Source of the DNA: Amycolatopsis sp. CA-128772
GTDB taxonomy: Bacteria; Actinomycetota; Actinomycetes; Mycobacteriales; Pseudonocardiaceae
DNA length: 64,000 bases
Assembly (NCBI RefSeq): GCF_002904295.1
Contig: NZ_PPHG01000075.1
Span: 62,001 to 126,000, forward strand
Direction: 5' to 3'
Position 1 is the stretch's first letter. Each line of letters opens with the position of its first letter. Below the pieces are notes generated by a model that was given only the letters and a program-made list of their open reading frames with translations, was not told where the DNA came from and searched no databases. Made by a program: the position numbers and the translations under genes. Shown piece after piece: positions 32,698 to 40,579 of the stretch.

Positions 32698-33462
32698 GTG
32701 ACCTTGCTCAACGACCCCCCTGCCGGCCCCGATCCCACGGACGCGCTGTCGTCGGTCCCCGCGGCCGGTTCGCGCCGCGGGACGCCCCCGGTGGGCAGGC
32801 TGAAGTTCTGCTACGGGCCGATGGACTGCGGGAAGTCGACCCTGGCGCTGCAGATCGACCACAACCACGCGCGGCAGGGCCGCCGGGGCCTGGTGCTGGT
32901 GCGCCACGACCGGTCGGGTGCGCCGCAGATCTCCAGCCGGATCGGGCTGTCCCGGCAGGCGGTGGAGGTCGTTGATGACACCGACGTGCGCGATCTGGTC
33001 CGGCGGGAGTGGGCCCAGGGCCGGCACGTGGACTACGTGGTGGTGGACGAGGCGCAGTTCCTCTCCCCCGGTCAGGTCGACCAGCTGGCGGAGCTGGCCG
33101 ACGAGGTGGAGATCGACGTGTACTGCTTCGGGATCGCGACGGACTTCCGGAGCCGGTTGTTCCCGGGGGCCGCTCGTCTGTTCGAACTGGCGGACGAGCT
33201 GCAGCCGGTTCAGGTGGAGGTGTTGTGCTGGTGCGGGCTGCCCGGACGGTTCAACGCGCGGGTGGTCGACGGCGAGGTGGTGAGGGAAGGCGATACCGTC
33301 GTGGTGGCAGATACCGAACAATCCGTAGTTGAAACTTCAGCTTCAGCACGTTTCGAGGCCGAATTCGCTACGGTGCGTTATCAGGTATTGTGTCGGCGCC
33401 ACTTTCGATCGGGTGACCTGGGTGCGGTTACCGCTCATCACGGTCAGTTACGGTTGACCTGA
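32698..33462 (+). CDS. tdk: Thymidine kinase
   Basis: A 254-residue type II thymidine kinase. P-loop CYGPMDCGKSTLALQI lies at ~38-53, the catalytic region VVVDEAQFLSPGQVDQLAELAD at ~116-137, and the lasso/specificity segment at ~170-190. The zinc-binding cysteines include CWCGLPG and CRRHF near the C-terminus. It phosphorylates thymidine with ATP for the dTTP salvage pathway. GTG 32698 starts it; the first ~35 residues are an unusual proline-rich extension before the P-loop. The last ~150 bp are noticeably less GC-rich than the rest. Confidence 0.93.
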   Translation: MTLLNDPPAGPDPTDALSSVPAAGSRRGTPPVGRLKFCYGPMDCGKSTLALQIDHNHARQGRRGLVLVRHDRSGAPQISSRIGLSRQAVEVVDDTDVRDLVRREWAQGRHVDYVVVDEAQFLSPGQVDQLAELADEVEIDVYCFGIATDFRSRLFPGAARLFELADELQPVQVEVLCWCGLPGRFNARVVDGEVVREGDTVVVADTEQSVVETSASARFEAEFATVRYQVLCRRHFRSGDLGAVTAHHGQLRLT

Positions 33463-33605
33463 GCGAGACGCGGGTAGCCCATCCGGGGGATATCAGCACT
33501 AAGAAGGCCGTATTGACGTCACGCCGGAGCGCGAAACGCCTCCTACTAGAGGAAGCTGATCCCGGCGGGTGACGCAGCTCATCGTGAGCAAGGACATGGT
33601 GCTTC

Positions 33606-33632
33606 GGGAATCCTCCCGGGGCCTGAGTCGTT
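33606..33632 (+). promoter_or_regulatory. SigR/SigH-type promoter of rbpA
   Basis: GGGAAT (33606-33611) and GTT (33630-33632) are separated by exactly 18 bp, matching the GGGAAT-N18-GTT consensus of the thiol-stress ECF sigma factor SigR. It lies about 55 bp upstream of the rbpA start. rbpA is a known SigR target in Streptomyces, so this site fits well. Confidence 0.8.
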
Positions 33633-33687
33633 GCATAGGGTGAGCATCACCCTGGCTCCACCCCGGAGCTGACTGAAAGGACCCATC

Positions 33688-34035
33688 ATGGCCGACCGTG
33701 TTCTTCGTGGAAGCCGGCTGGGAGCGGTCAGCTACGAGACCGACCGCAACCACGACCTCGCCCCACGCCGTACCGTGCGCTACGCCTGCCCGAAGAACCA
33801 CGAGTTCGAGGTGCCGTTCTCCGACGACGCCGAGATCCCGACGGTCTGGGAATGCCGACTGCACGGCAGCGAATCGGAGATCGTCGATGGCGGGCAGCCC
33901 GAGCAGAAGAAGGTCAAGCCGCCGCGCACCCACTGGGACATGCTGCTCGAGCGGCGCACGATCCCCGAGCTCGAGGACCTGCTCAACGAACGTCTCGCCG
34001 AGCTGAAGGGCCGCCGGACCTCCCGGTCGGCGTGA
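33688..34035 (+). CDS. rbpA: RNA polymerase-binding protein RbpA
   Basis: A 115-residue actinobacterial RbpA. The N-terminal MADRVLRGSRLGAVSYETDR, the zinc-ribbon-like core with VRYACPKNHEFEVPFSDDAEIPTVWECRLHG (~35-65) and the C-terminal sigma-interaction domain RTHWDMLLERRTIPELEDLLNERLAELK (~80-107) are all present. RbpA binds RNA polymerase with the principal sigma factor and stabilises open complexes, and is linked to rifampicin and oxidative stress. A SigR-type promoter lies upstream and a strong hairpin terminator downstream. Confidence 0.97.
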   Translation: MADRVLRGSRLGAVSYETDRNHDLAPRRTVRYACPKNHEFEVPFSDDAEIPTVWECRLHGSESEIVDGGQPEQKKVKPPRTHWDMLLERRTIPELEDLLNERLAELKGRRTSRSA

Positions 34036-34078
34036 CCCTGCGGAACTCGGCCCAGTAGCCAAGCTCCCACCACAACGG

Positions 34079-34113
34079 AAAGGCCCCCGCGACCTCCCCC
34101 CGCGGGGGCCTTT
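34079..34113 (+). terminator. rbpA terminator
   Basis: AAAGGCCCCCGCG (34079-34091) pairs perfectly with CGCGGGGGCCTTT (34101-34113) across a 9-nt loop, ending in a TTT. Classical rho-independent form, 43 bp after the rbpA stop. Confidence 0.88.
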
Positions 34114-34138
34114 CGCTACCCCCACCCCGCCCGCGGAT

Positions 34139-34253
34139 GCGCCCCAATGTGGCGTTCGGTGCGTCCCACGCACCCAAAGTGGCGTTCGGTGCGTCCCACG
34201 CACCCAAAGTGGCGTTCGGTGCGTCCCACGCACCCAACGCCACATTGGGGCGC
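34139..34253. repeat. Three 30-bp hairpin repeats bounded by 18-bp inverted repeats
   Basis: The ends are perfect inverted copies: GCGCCCCAATGTGGCGTT (34139-34156) and its reverse complement (34236-34253). Inside, the 30-bp unit that begins GTGGCGTTCGGTGCG starts at 34149, 34179 and 34209. Each unit contains GGTGCGT-CCC-ACGCACC, a 7-bp hairpin with a 3-nt loop. Stacked hairpins in an intergenic gap suggest a REP/MITE-like element rather than a gene or CRISPR. Confidence 0.9.
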
Positions 34254-34264
34254 TTGGGGCCGTG

Positions 34265-34879
34265 CTATCCCGCCGTTGGGCGGAAGGGGCCGTGGAGGGC
34301 GGCCCACTGGAGGAGCATGATCGTCTTGGCGTCCGCGATCTCGCCCGTCCCGGCCATCTCCAGGGCCTTGGCGAACGGGAGCTCCAGGACCTCGATGTCC
34401 TCCCCCTCCTCCGCGAGGCCGCCGCCGGTGCCGCGGTCGGCCGGGTCGTAGGGTGCCGCGTAGCAGTGCAGGCGCTCGGTGACCGAGCCCGGGCTCGTGT
34501 ACACGTCGAACACGTGCTCCAGGGAGCCGATCCGCACCCCCGTCTCCTCCTCCGCCTCGCGGCGGATCGCCGTTTCCGGGTCGTCGGCGTCCAGCAGGCC
34601 GGCGGCGGTCTCGATGAACATGCCGTCCGGGTGGTCGTTGACGTAGACCGGGTAGCGGAACTGGCGGGTCAGCAGGACCGTCCCGCCCGCGACGTCGTAG
34701 AGCAGCACGGTCGCGCCGTTGCCGCGGTCGTAGGTTTCGCGCTGCTCGGTGGTCCAGCGGCCGTCGGCGTGCCGGTAGTCGAACGTCGTGCGGCGCAGCA
34801 CGTACCAGGCCGACGACAGCAGCTCCACGTCGGTGACCCGGACCCGCGGGTTGCGGGACAGGCTTGTCGAAGAGGTCAT
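34265..34879 (-). CDS. NUDIX hydrolase, NudK/ADP-ribose pyrophosphatase-like
   Basis: A 204-residue NUDIX enzyme. The box ETAAGLLDADDPETAIRREAEEETGV (~100-125) follows the NudK pattern (GLLDxDxPExxIRxEAxEETG), and the N-terminal part (YVLRRTTFDYRHADGRWTTEQRETYDRGNGATVLLYD) also fits NudK, which cleaves GDP-mannose; the related ADP-ribose pyrophosphatases cannot be excluded. ATG 34879 is the start. It is divergent from the DeoR-type gene, only 48 bp away. Confidence 0.88.
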   Translation of the reverse strand: MTSSTSLSRNPRVRVTDVELLSSAWYVLRRTTFDYRHADGRWTTEQRETYDRGNGATVLLYDVAGGTVLLTRQFRYPVYVNDHPDGMFIETAAGLLDADDPETAIRREAEEETGVRIGSLEHVFDVYTSPGSVTERLHCYAAPYDPADRGTGGGLAEEGEDIEVLELPFAKALEMAGTGEIADAKTIMLLQWAALHGPFRPTAG

Positions 34880-34927
34880 ACCCCGACCATAATGTGCACG
34901 ACTCGGAAGAAACAAGGAGGACCGTGC

Positions 34928-35677
34928 ATGTTGGTCGGGGAACGCCGTGAACTGCTGCTCGCCCGGCTCGCCGCCGACGGAAAGGTGCTGGCCAAGGACG
35001 TCGCGGCCGAGCTGGGGGTGTCCGAAGACAGCATCCGGCGTGACCTGCGCGACCTCGCCGCCGCCGGGCTCTGCCAGCGCGTCTACGGCGGCGCGCTGCC
35101 CGTCTCCCCCGCCGTCGCCGACTACGCGACCCGCACCGCCATCGCCCAGGACGGCAAGGACCGGGTCGCCGCGGTCGCCGCCGGGCTGGTCCGGCCCGGC
35201 TCCACAGTCATCCTCGACGGCGGCACGACCACCCTCGCCGTCGCGAACGCCCTCCCGGAAGACCTCGAGGCCACCGTCGTCACCCACAGCCCGACCGTCG
35301 CCGTCGCCCTCCTCGGCCACCACGGCGTCGAAGTGTTCCTGCTCGGCGGCCGGCTGTTCCGGCACTCCGCGGTCACCTGCGGCGCGGCCGCCGCCGAGGC
35401 CGCCCAGGCGATCAGCGCCGACGTCTTCCTGCTCGGCGTCACCGGCGTCCACCCCGAGGCCGGGCTCACCACCGGCGACGCCGACGAAGCCGCGATGAAA
35501 CGCGCCCTCGCCCGGCGCGCGGCCGACACCTACGTGCTGGCCAGCGCCGAGAAGCTCGGCACGGCCTCCCGCTTCACCGTGCTGCCCTTCGCCGACGTCG
35601 CCGGCGTCATCACCGACGCCGACGACCAGAACGTGCAGGAACTTGCAGAGCGGGGCGTGCCGATCCTGCGGGCGTGA
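34928..35677 (+). CDS. DeoR-family transcriptional regulator
   Basis: A 249-residue DeoR regulator. The N-terminal helix-turn-helix spans ~4-58 (ERRELLLARLAADGKVLAKDVAAELGVSEDSIRRDLRDLAAAGLCQRVYGGA). The sugar-phosphate-sensor domain includes ILDGGTTTLAVANAL, VFLLGGRLFRHSAVTCG, ADVFLLGVTGVHPEAGLTTGD and the closing ASAEKLGTASRFTV. AAGGAGG lies about 7 nt before ATG 34928. DeoR regulators sense phosphorylated sugars; the target genes are not obvious here. Its 3' end overlaps the convergent PIG-L gene by 68 bp if both starts and stops are correct. Confidence 0.9.
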   Translation: MLVGERRELLLARLAADGKVLAKDVAAELGVSEDSIRRDLRDLAAAGLCQRVYGGALPVSPAVADYATRTAIAQDGKDRVAAVAAGLVRPGSTVILDGGTTTLAVANALPEDLEATVVTHSPTVAVALLGHHGVEVFLLGGRLFRHSAVTCGAAAAEAAQAISADVFLLGVTGVHPEAGLTTGDADEAAMKRALARRAADTYVLASAEKLGTASRFTVLPFADVAGVITDADDQNVQELAERGVPILRA

Positions 35678-36413
35678 CGTCGACGTACCACTCGCGGCCC
35701 GCCACCAGCCCGAACAGCGGCGCCGGCAGCCACACCAGCAGCCGCAGCACCGCCGACAGCCGCCCGGCCCCGCGCACGTCGGACACGTGCGCGGCCAGCG
35801 CCGCCTGCTTGCGCCCGGCGAACCGCCGCACGTCGAACCGGTGGGTGACGGCCGAGGCCGGGCTGTAGGCGTGCTCGAGCGCCTCGACGTCGTAGTCGAA
35901 CGGGATCCGCAGCGCCCGGACCACCCGCACGAACCGCAGCGCGAAGTCGCGGGGCAAGGTGGCCTCCAGCAGCCGCGTGCCGGTCAGCCGGGCCGCCCGG
36001 CGGGCCACTTCGTGCACCTTCACGTGGTCGCGGTGCCCGTAGCCGCCGCTGCCGTCGTAGCCCAGCAGCAGGTCGGCGCGCTCCTCGTGCAGCAGCGCCG
36101 CGAGCCGGTGCGCGGCTTCCTCGGTGTCCGCGCGGGCGAACCGCTGCCGGCCGGGCGGGTCGGCGTACAGCACCGGCCCGTGACCGCTGTCGGCGTAGCC
36201 CAGGTGCACCACCCGCCGGACGCCGAGGATGGCCGCGGCGGCCTCCAGCTCGGCCCAGCGCGGCGTCGGGTGTTCGGCGGCCATGCCGTCGGTGGCCACC
36301 ACGACCACCACCCGGTGCCCGTCGGCCGCGGCGCGGGCCAGGGTGCCGCCGCTGAGCAGCACGGGGTCGTCGGCGTGGGCGTGGAAGGCCACGATGGTCG
36401 TCATCGGCCTCAT
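35610..36413 (-). CDS. PIG-L/LmbE-family deacetylase
   Basis: A 267-residue GlcNAc-PI de-N-acetylase fold protein. The metal/active-site motif is FHAHADDPVLLSGGTLARAA (~9-28); the usual AHPDDE reads HADDP, keeping the His and both Asp residues but losing the Glu. The second metal site is GYGHRDHVKVHEVARRAARL (~124-143). The family includes MshB and Mca of mycothiol metabolism, but this member cannot be assigned to either. It lies 37 bp after the ppm1 stop and may be co-transcribed. Confidence 0.85.
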   Translation of the reverse strand: MRPMTTIVAFHAHADDPVLLSGGTLARAAADGHRVVVVVATDGMAAEHPTPRWAELEAAAAILGVRRVVHLGYADSGHGPVLYADPPGRQRFARADTEEAAHRLAALLHEERADLLLGYDGSGGYGHRDHVKVHEVARRAARLTGTRLLEATLPRDFALRFVRVVRALRIPFDYDVEALEHAYSPASAVTHRFDVRRFAGRKQAALAAHVSDVRGAGRLSAVLRLLVWLPAPLFGLVAGREWYVDVTPAGSARPALQVPARSGRRRR

Positions 36414-36450
36414 GATGGCCGAGAACGGGAGAAAACGGCGTGAGCCGCGT

Positions 36451-37215
36451 TCAGCGCTTGATGAGCTTGCGCAGCTGGTGCCAGCGCCGCTCGGCGCCCC
36501 ACTTGGCCACCCGCAGGAACGCCTCTCCGATGATCGAGCCGTCCATCTTCGACTCGCCGATCTCGCGCTCGGTGAAGGTGATCGGCACCTCGACGATCTC
36601 GAACCCGGCCTCGGCCGTGCGGATCGTCAGGTCGATCTGGAAGCAGTAGCCGTGCGAGTTGACCTCGTCCAGCGCCAGCTTCTCCAGCACCGGACGCCGG
36701 TAGGCGCGGAACCCGGCGGTGATGTCGCGGGTGCGCATGCCGAGGGCGACCTGGGAGTAGATGTTGGCGCCGCGGGAGAGGACCTGGCGCTTGAGCGGCC
36801 AGTTCACGACGCTGCCGCCCGGCACGTACCGCGAGCCGATGGCCAGGTCGGCGTCGCCGACCGCGTCCAGCAGCCGCGGCAGGTCCTCCGGCGCGTGCGA
36901 GCCGTCGGCGTCCATCTCGACGATCGTGTGGTACTCGCGCGCCAGGCCCCAGCGGAACCCGGCGATGTAGGCGGCGCCGAGGCCGGCCTTCTCGGTGCGG
37001 TGCAGCACGTGGATGTGGTCGTCGGCCGCCGCGCGCTCGTCGGCGAGCTCGCCGGTGCCGTCGGGGCTGCCGTCGTCCACCACGAGCACGTGCACGTCCG
37101 GGAGTGCCTTGTGCAGGCGGTCCAGGATCGGGCCGAGGTTCTCCCGCTCGTTGTAGGTCGGGATCACCACCAGCACCGGCTCGATTTCCCGGGCCCCCCG
37201 CGGCGCCTGCGACAT
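36451..37215 (-). CDS. ppm1: Polyprenol-phosphate mannose synthase
   Basis: A 254-residue GT2 glycosyltransferase of the dolichol/polyprenol-phosphate mannose synthase type. VLVVIPTYNERENLGPILDRL (~14-34), the acidic VDDGSPDGTGELADE (~45-60), VEMDADGSHAPEDLPRLL (~96-113) and GSRYVPGGSVVNWPLKRQVLSRGANIYSQVALGMRTRDITAGFRAYRR (~125-172) are the diagnostic blocks. It makes polyprenol-phosphomannose for lipoglycans and protein mannosylation. GGAGGAGCACGG precedes ATG 37215. The lnt gene lies 26 bp upstream; in mycobacteria the two are fused as Ppm1. rbpA is nearby, as in Mycobacterium tuberculosis. Confidence 0.95.
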   Translation of the reverse strand: MSQAPRGAREIEPVLVVIPTYNERENLGPILDRLHKALPDVHVLVVDDGSPDGTGELADERAAADDHIHVLHRTEKAGLGAAYIAGFRWGLAREYHTIVEMDADGSHAPEDLPRLLDAVGDADLAIGSRYVPGGSVVNWPLKRQVLSRGANIYSQVALGMRTRDITAGFRAYRRPVLEKLALDEVNSHGYCFQIDLTIRTAEAGFEIVEVPITFTEREIGESKMDGSIIGEAFLRVAKWGAERRWHQLRKLIKR

Positions 37216-37241
37216 CCGTGCTCCTCCGATATCCGCGGCGG

Positions 37242-38852
37242 TCAGTCCGCCGCTTCCCCTGCCGTGCCGGCGCTGCCGCGCCGGGTGCGAAAACGGAGTA
37301 CGAGCCCACCGGCCACCCCGGCGATCGCCAGAGCCAGCAGCCCGTACTCCGTCCACGCACCTAGTTGATCCGACAGCGTAGTCTGCGTCCGCAGCTGGAC
37401 GCGCCCGACCAGGGAATCCGCCGTGAAAAGGCCCGTTGAGCTGGTCACCGTCCCGTCGGGGGCGACGATCGCGCTGACTCCGGAGACCGCGGACACCACG
37501 ACCGCGCGGCCGTGCTCGACCGCCCGCAGCCGCGACATCGCCAGCTGCTGGAAGCTCATCTCGCTCTCGCCGTACCAGGCGTTGTTCGTCGGCACGACGA
37601 GCAGCTCGGCGCCGTCGCGCACGGCGTCGCGGGCCGGGTAGTCGAACGCGGCCTCGTAGCAGATGAACACCCCGACCTTGGTGCCCGCGGCGGCCACGGT
37701 CTGGTTCGCGCCGTCGCCGGGGACCATGTCGACGGTCTCGGTGTCGAGGAACGGGGTGACGAGCTCGGCGACCTTGCGGGCCGGGACGTACTCGCCGAAG
37801 GGCACCAGCTGCTGCTTGGCGTAGCGCGGCCCGGGCCCGGTGCGCGGGTCCCAGGCGATGACGGAGTTCTGCAGGTGCCCGTCCGGCAGCGCGTAGATCG
37901 CGCCGATCAGGGCCGGGACGCCGAAGTTGGCGACGAGCCGGTCGACCTGCGGGTCCGGGCCGGTGACGGTGGTGGCGCTCTCCGGCCAGACCAGCAGATC
38001 CGGCTTCGGCACCTTCCCGGCCTGCACCGCGGCCAGCAGCCGCTCGCTCTCGGCGAGGGTGTTGCGGCGCAGCAGCGTCCGCTCCCCCTGCAAGGCGAGC
38101 CCGATATCGGGGGCGTTGCCCTGGATGGTCGCGACCGTGCGTTCGCCGTCCTGCGCGTCGGTCCCGATCGCCGGCCACAGCGCGAGGCCGGCGACGACCG
38201 GCAGCAGCGTGCCGACGGCGGCGAAGACCGCCGGCCGCGTGACCTTGCGCACCTCCCACAGCCGGACGGCGAGGGCGGCCAGGCCGAAGCCGGTGAGGAC
38301 GACGGCCAGGCCGACCAGCGGGGCGCCGCCGATCGAGGCGAGCGGCAGGAACGCGCCTTCGGGCTGGCTGAACGCGACCCGGCCCCACGGGAACCCGCCG
38401 AAGGGGAACCAGGCGCGCGGGGTCTCCAGCGCGATGAACACCAGCGCGCCCCACAGCGGCGCGGCGGGCAGCCGGGACACCAGCGTGATCAGGCCGCCCG
38501 CCAGGCCGTGGTAGAGGGCCAGTGCGAAGGACAGGCCCAGCCACGGCCACGGCCCGAAGTCCGGGCCCAGGAAGTCCAGCAGCCAGGTCAGCAGCGGGAG
38601 GAAGAACGCGAACCCGAACGCGAAGCCGTACCCGAAGCCGCCCCGGAACCCGCGGCCGCGCAGCACGAGCGCGAACGCGGCGAAGGCCAGCGGCGCGAGC
38701 CACCACAACGGGCGCGGCGCGAAGCTCAGGTAAAAGGCGAAACCGGACCCGAGCGCCGCGATCGTGCGCAGCAGCCAGGCGCGGGGGAACCGCCGCGTGC
38801 GGGCGGGCTGCTGCTGGGCGCCCGGTTCGGGGTCCGCCACGGTGACTGCCAC
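37242..38852 (-). CDS. lnt: Apolipoprotein N-acyltransferase
   Basis: A 536-residue Lnt. The N-terminal half has about six membrane helices (FAFYLSFAPRPLWWLAPLAF, FGYGFAFGFAFFLPLLTWLL and others). The nitrilase-like half carries the triad: Glu in LLVWPESATT, Lys in RYAKQQLVPFGEYVP and Cys in VGVFICYEAAFDYPARD. A final membrane helix (LLALAIAGVAGGLVLRF) follows. It N-acylates the lipid-modified cysteine of lipoproteins. GTG 38852 is chosen, 11 bp after the amidohydrolase stop, so amidohydrolase, lnt and ppm1 form one operon. Confidence 0.95.
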   Translation of the reverse strand: MAVTVADPEPGAQQQPARTRRFPRAWLLRTIAALGSGFAFYLSFAPRPLWWLAPLAFAAFALVLRGRGFRGGFGYGFAFGFAFFLPLLTWLLDFLGPDFGPWPWLGLSFALALYHGLAGGLITLVSRLPAAPLWGALVFIALETPRAWFPFGGFPWGRVAFSQPEGAFLPLASIGGAPLVGLAVVLTGFGLAALAVRLWEVRKVTRPAVFAAVGTLLPVVAGLALWPAIGTDAQDGERTVATIQGNAPDIGLALQGERTLLRRNTLAESERLLAAVQAGKVPKPDLLVWPESATTVTGPDPQVDRLVANFGVPALIGAIYALPDGHLQNSVIAWDPRTGPGPRYAKQQLVPFGEYVPARKVAELVTPFLDTETVDMVPGDGANQTVAAAGTKVGVFICYEAAFDYPARDAVRDGAELLVVPTNNAWYGESEMSFQQLAMSRLRAVEHGRAVVVSAVSGVSAIVAPDGTVTSSTGLFTADSLVGRVQLRTQTTLSDQLGAWTEYGLLALAIAGVAGGLVLRFRTRRGSAGTAGEAAD

Positions 38853-38863
38853 AACCGAGAACT

Positions 38864-40459
38864 CTAGGTGATGGCGTCGTGGAGGACCGCACCCGCGCGG
38901 ACCGTGCGCAGGCACTCCGGGAGCGCGGCGTCCGGTTCGAGCCTGGGCAGCGGTGGCACCCCGGCACGCGGATCGGTGGACCAGCGCTGCACGCGGCTGT
39001 CCGGCGTGGCCACGACGAGGTCGGTGGCGTCCCAGATCGCGTAGTGCGCGGGCGCGCCCGGGACGAGGCTGCCGGTGACGCCGTCGTTGACGCCGGCGGC
39101 GCGGTGCCCGGCGCGGGTGTGGGCGGTGAACGCCGCCCGCGGGGACAGGCCCGCGCCCGGGGTGCGGTGGTAGGCCGCCGCACGGACGCTCGCCCACGGG
39201 TCCAGCGGCGTGACGGGCGCGTCGGAGCCGAAGGCGAGCAGGACGCCTTCGGCGGCCAGGGCCGAGAACGGGTTGAGCCCGGCGGCGCGGTCCGCGCCCA
39301 GGCGCTCGGCGTACATGCCTTCGGGACCGCCCCAGAGCGCGTCGAACAGCGGCTGCGCCGAAGCGACAACGCCCCAGCCGGCCAGCTGCTTGGCCTGCTC
39401 GGCGGTGACCATTTCGAGGTGTTCCAGGCGGTGGTGGCGGGCGGCCAGGGCGCGTTGCCCGACTTCCTTCTCGGCCAGCCGGAAACCTTCGACGACTTCG
39501 GCGACGGCGGCGTCGCCGATGACGTGGAAGCCGGCCTGCAGCCCGGCCTCGGTGCAGGTGGCGAGGTGCCCGGCGATGCGGTGGGCGTCGAGGTAGAGCG
39601 TCCCCTCGCCGGGGTGGTCGGCGTAGGGCCCGGTCAGCGCGGCGGTGTGGGAGCCGAGGGCGCCGTCGACGAACAGGTCGCCGGCCAGGCCGCGGGCGCC
39701 GAGCCCGCGGGCGGTCTCGACGGCGCCGAGCTCACCCCAGTAGCCGACGACCTCGGGCGTGTCCGGGCCGGCGAGGGCGAGGAGGGCGGTGAGGTCGTCG
39801 CGGCCGGAGATGTCGGGGCCGGCGCATTCGTGGACGCTGACGATGCCCTGCTTCGCGGCCTCGGCGAGGAACGCGCGCTGGGCGCGTTCGCGCTGCTCGG
39901 GGGTGATGGCGGCACGCACGGCGGCGCGGACGGCGTGGTGGGCGGCGCGGGTGAGGGGGCCGTCGGGCGACCAGCCGTCGGCGGCGCGGGCGGCCGGGGC
40001 GAGCTCGACCAGGGCGGTGGAGACGAGCGCGGAGTGGACGTCGACGCGGCTGAGGTAGACGGGCGCGCCGCCGGCGGCGTCGTCGAGTTCGGCGCGGCTG
40101 GGCAGGCGGGGGTCGGTCCAGGTGGTCTCGTCCCAGCCGTGGGCGTGCAGGACCTGTCCGCCGGTGGCGGCGTCGCGCACGCGGGCGAGCAGGTCGGCGC
40201 CGCTGCGGACGCCGGTGAGGTCGAGGCCGGTCAGGTGCAGTCCGGTGGCGGTGGCGTGGACGTGCGCGTCGACGAACGCCGGGGCGACGAAGGCGCCTTG
40301 GAGGTCGATTTCTTCGGCGCCGGGGTGCAGGGCGCGGGCCGGGGCGTCCTGGCCGACCCAGACCACGGTGCCGCCGGTGACCGCCATCGCCGTCGCGTCG
40401 GGGCCGGCGGGGGTGTAGATGCGCCCGCCGAGCAGGAGCGTCGTGTGTTCGTCCGTCAC
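38864..40459 (-). CDS. Amidohydrolase, YtcJ-like
   Basis: A 531-residue metal-dependent amidohydrolase of the amidohydrolase_3/YtcJ type. Metal site 1 is FVDAHVHATATGLHLTGLDL (~63-82). HAHGWDETTW follows at ~110. Downstream are SVHECAGPDISG, GFHVIGDAAVAEVVEGF, HHRLEHLEMV and AFGSDAPVTPLDPWASVRAA, the family's later metal and active-site segments. Substrate unknown. GTG 40459 is preferred over starts further upstream. It heads the operon with lnt and ppm1, a neighbourhood conserved in actinomycetes. Confidence 0.9.
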   Translation of the reverse strand: MTDEHTTLLLGGRIYTPAGPDATAMAVTGGTVVWVGQDAPARALHPGAEEIDLQGAFVAPAFVDAHVHATATGLHLTGLDLTGVRSGADLLARVRDAATGGQVLHAHGWDETTWTDPRLPSRAELDDAAGGAPVYLSRVDVHSALVSTALVELAPAARAADGWSPDGPLTRAAHHAVRAAVRAAITPEQRERAQRAFLAEAAKQGIVSVHECAGPDISGRDDLTALLALAGPDTPEVVGYWGELGAVETARGLGARGLAGDLFVDGALGSHTAALTGPYADHPGEGTLYLDAHRIAGHLATCTEAGLQAGFHVIGDAAVAEVVEGFRLAEKEVGQRALAARHHRLEHLEMVTAEQAKQLAGWGVVASAQPLFDALWGGPEGMYAERLGADRAAGLNPFSALAAEGVLLAFGSDAPVTPLDPWASVRAAAYHRTPGAGLSPRAAFTAHTRAGHRAAGVNDGVTGSLVPGAPAHYAIWDATDLVVATPDSRVQRWSTDPRAGVPPLPRLEPDAALPECLRTVRAGAVLHDAIT

Positions 40460-40532
40460 ACCCCTGAGTCTGCCCCCTTGCTCCACGTGGGGGACGACGA
40501 CCCGGCAGGCAGGAAGATTTACTCCGTGCGAA

Positions 40533-40555
40533 CGTTATGACAGGATATTTTAACG
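40533..40555. promoter_or_regulatory. AT-rich promoter/operator candidate before kamA
   Basis: CGTTA and TAACG arms flank a 13-bp AT-rich spacer (TGACAGGATATTT), 24 bp before the kamA start. The outer bases extend the symmetry imperfectly (GAACGTTA and TAACGCGTTC). It is the only AT-rich patch between the divergent amidohydrolase and kamA genes. Confidence 0.4.
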
Positions 40556-40579
40556 CGTTCCCGACGACTAGGAGTACAA

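Noticed and set aside
33513..33549. Sigma-70-like promoter (TTGACG ... TACTAG) upstream of rbpA
   Set aside because: The spacing of about 25 bp is too long; the SigR-type site downstream is a far better match.
34139..34253. CRISPR array
   Set aside because: The 30-bp units are contiguous with no unique spacers, and each is self-complementary.
33983..34307. Repetitive short open frames (AWDAPNATLG-type) through the hairpin repeats
   Set aside because: They arise only from translating the intergenic repeats; no start signals or family exist.
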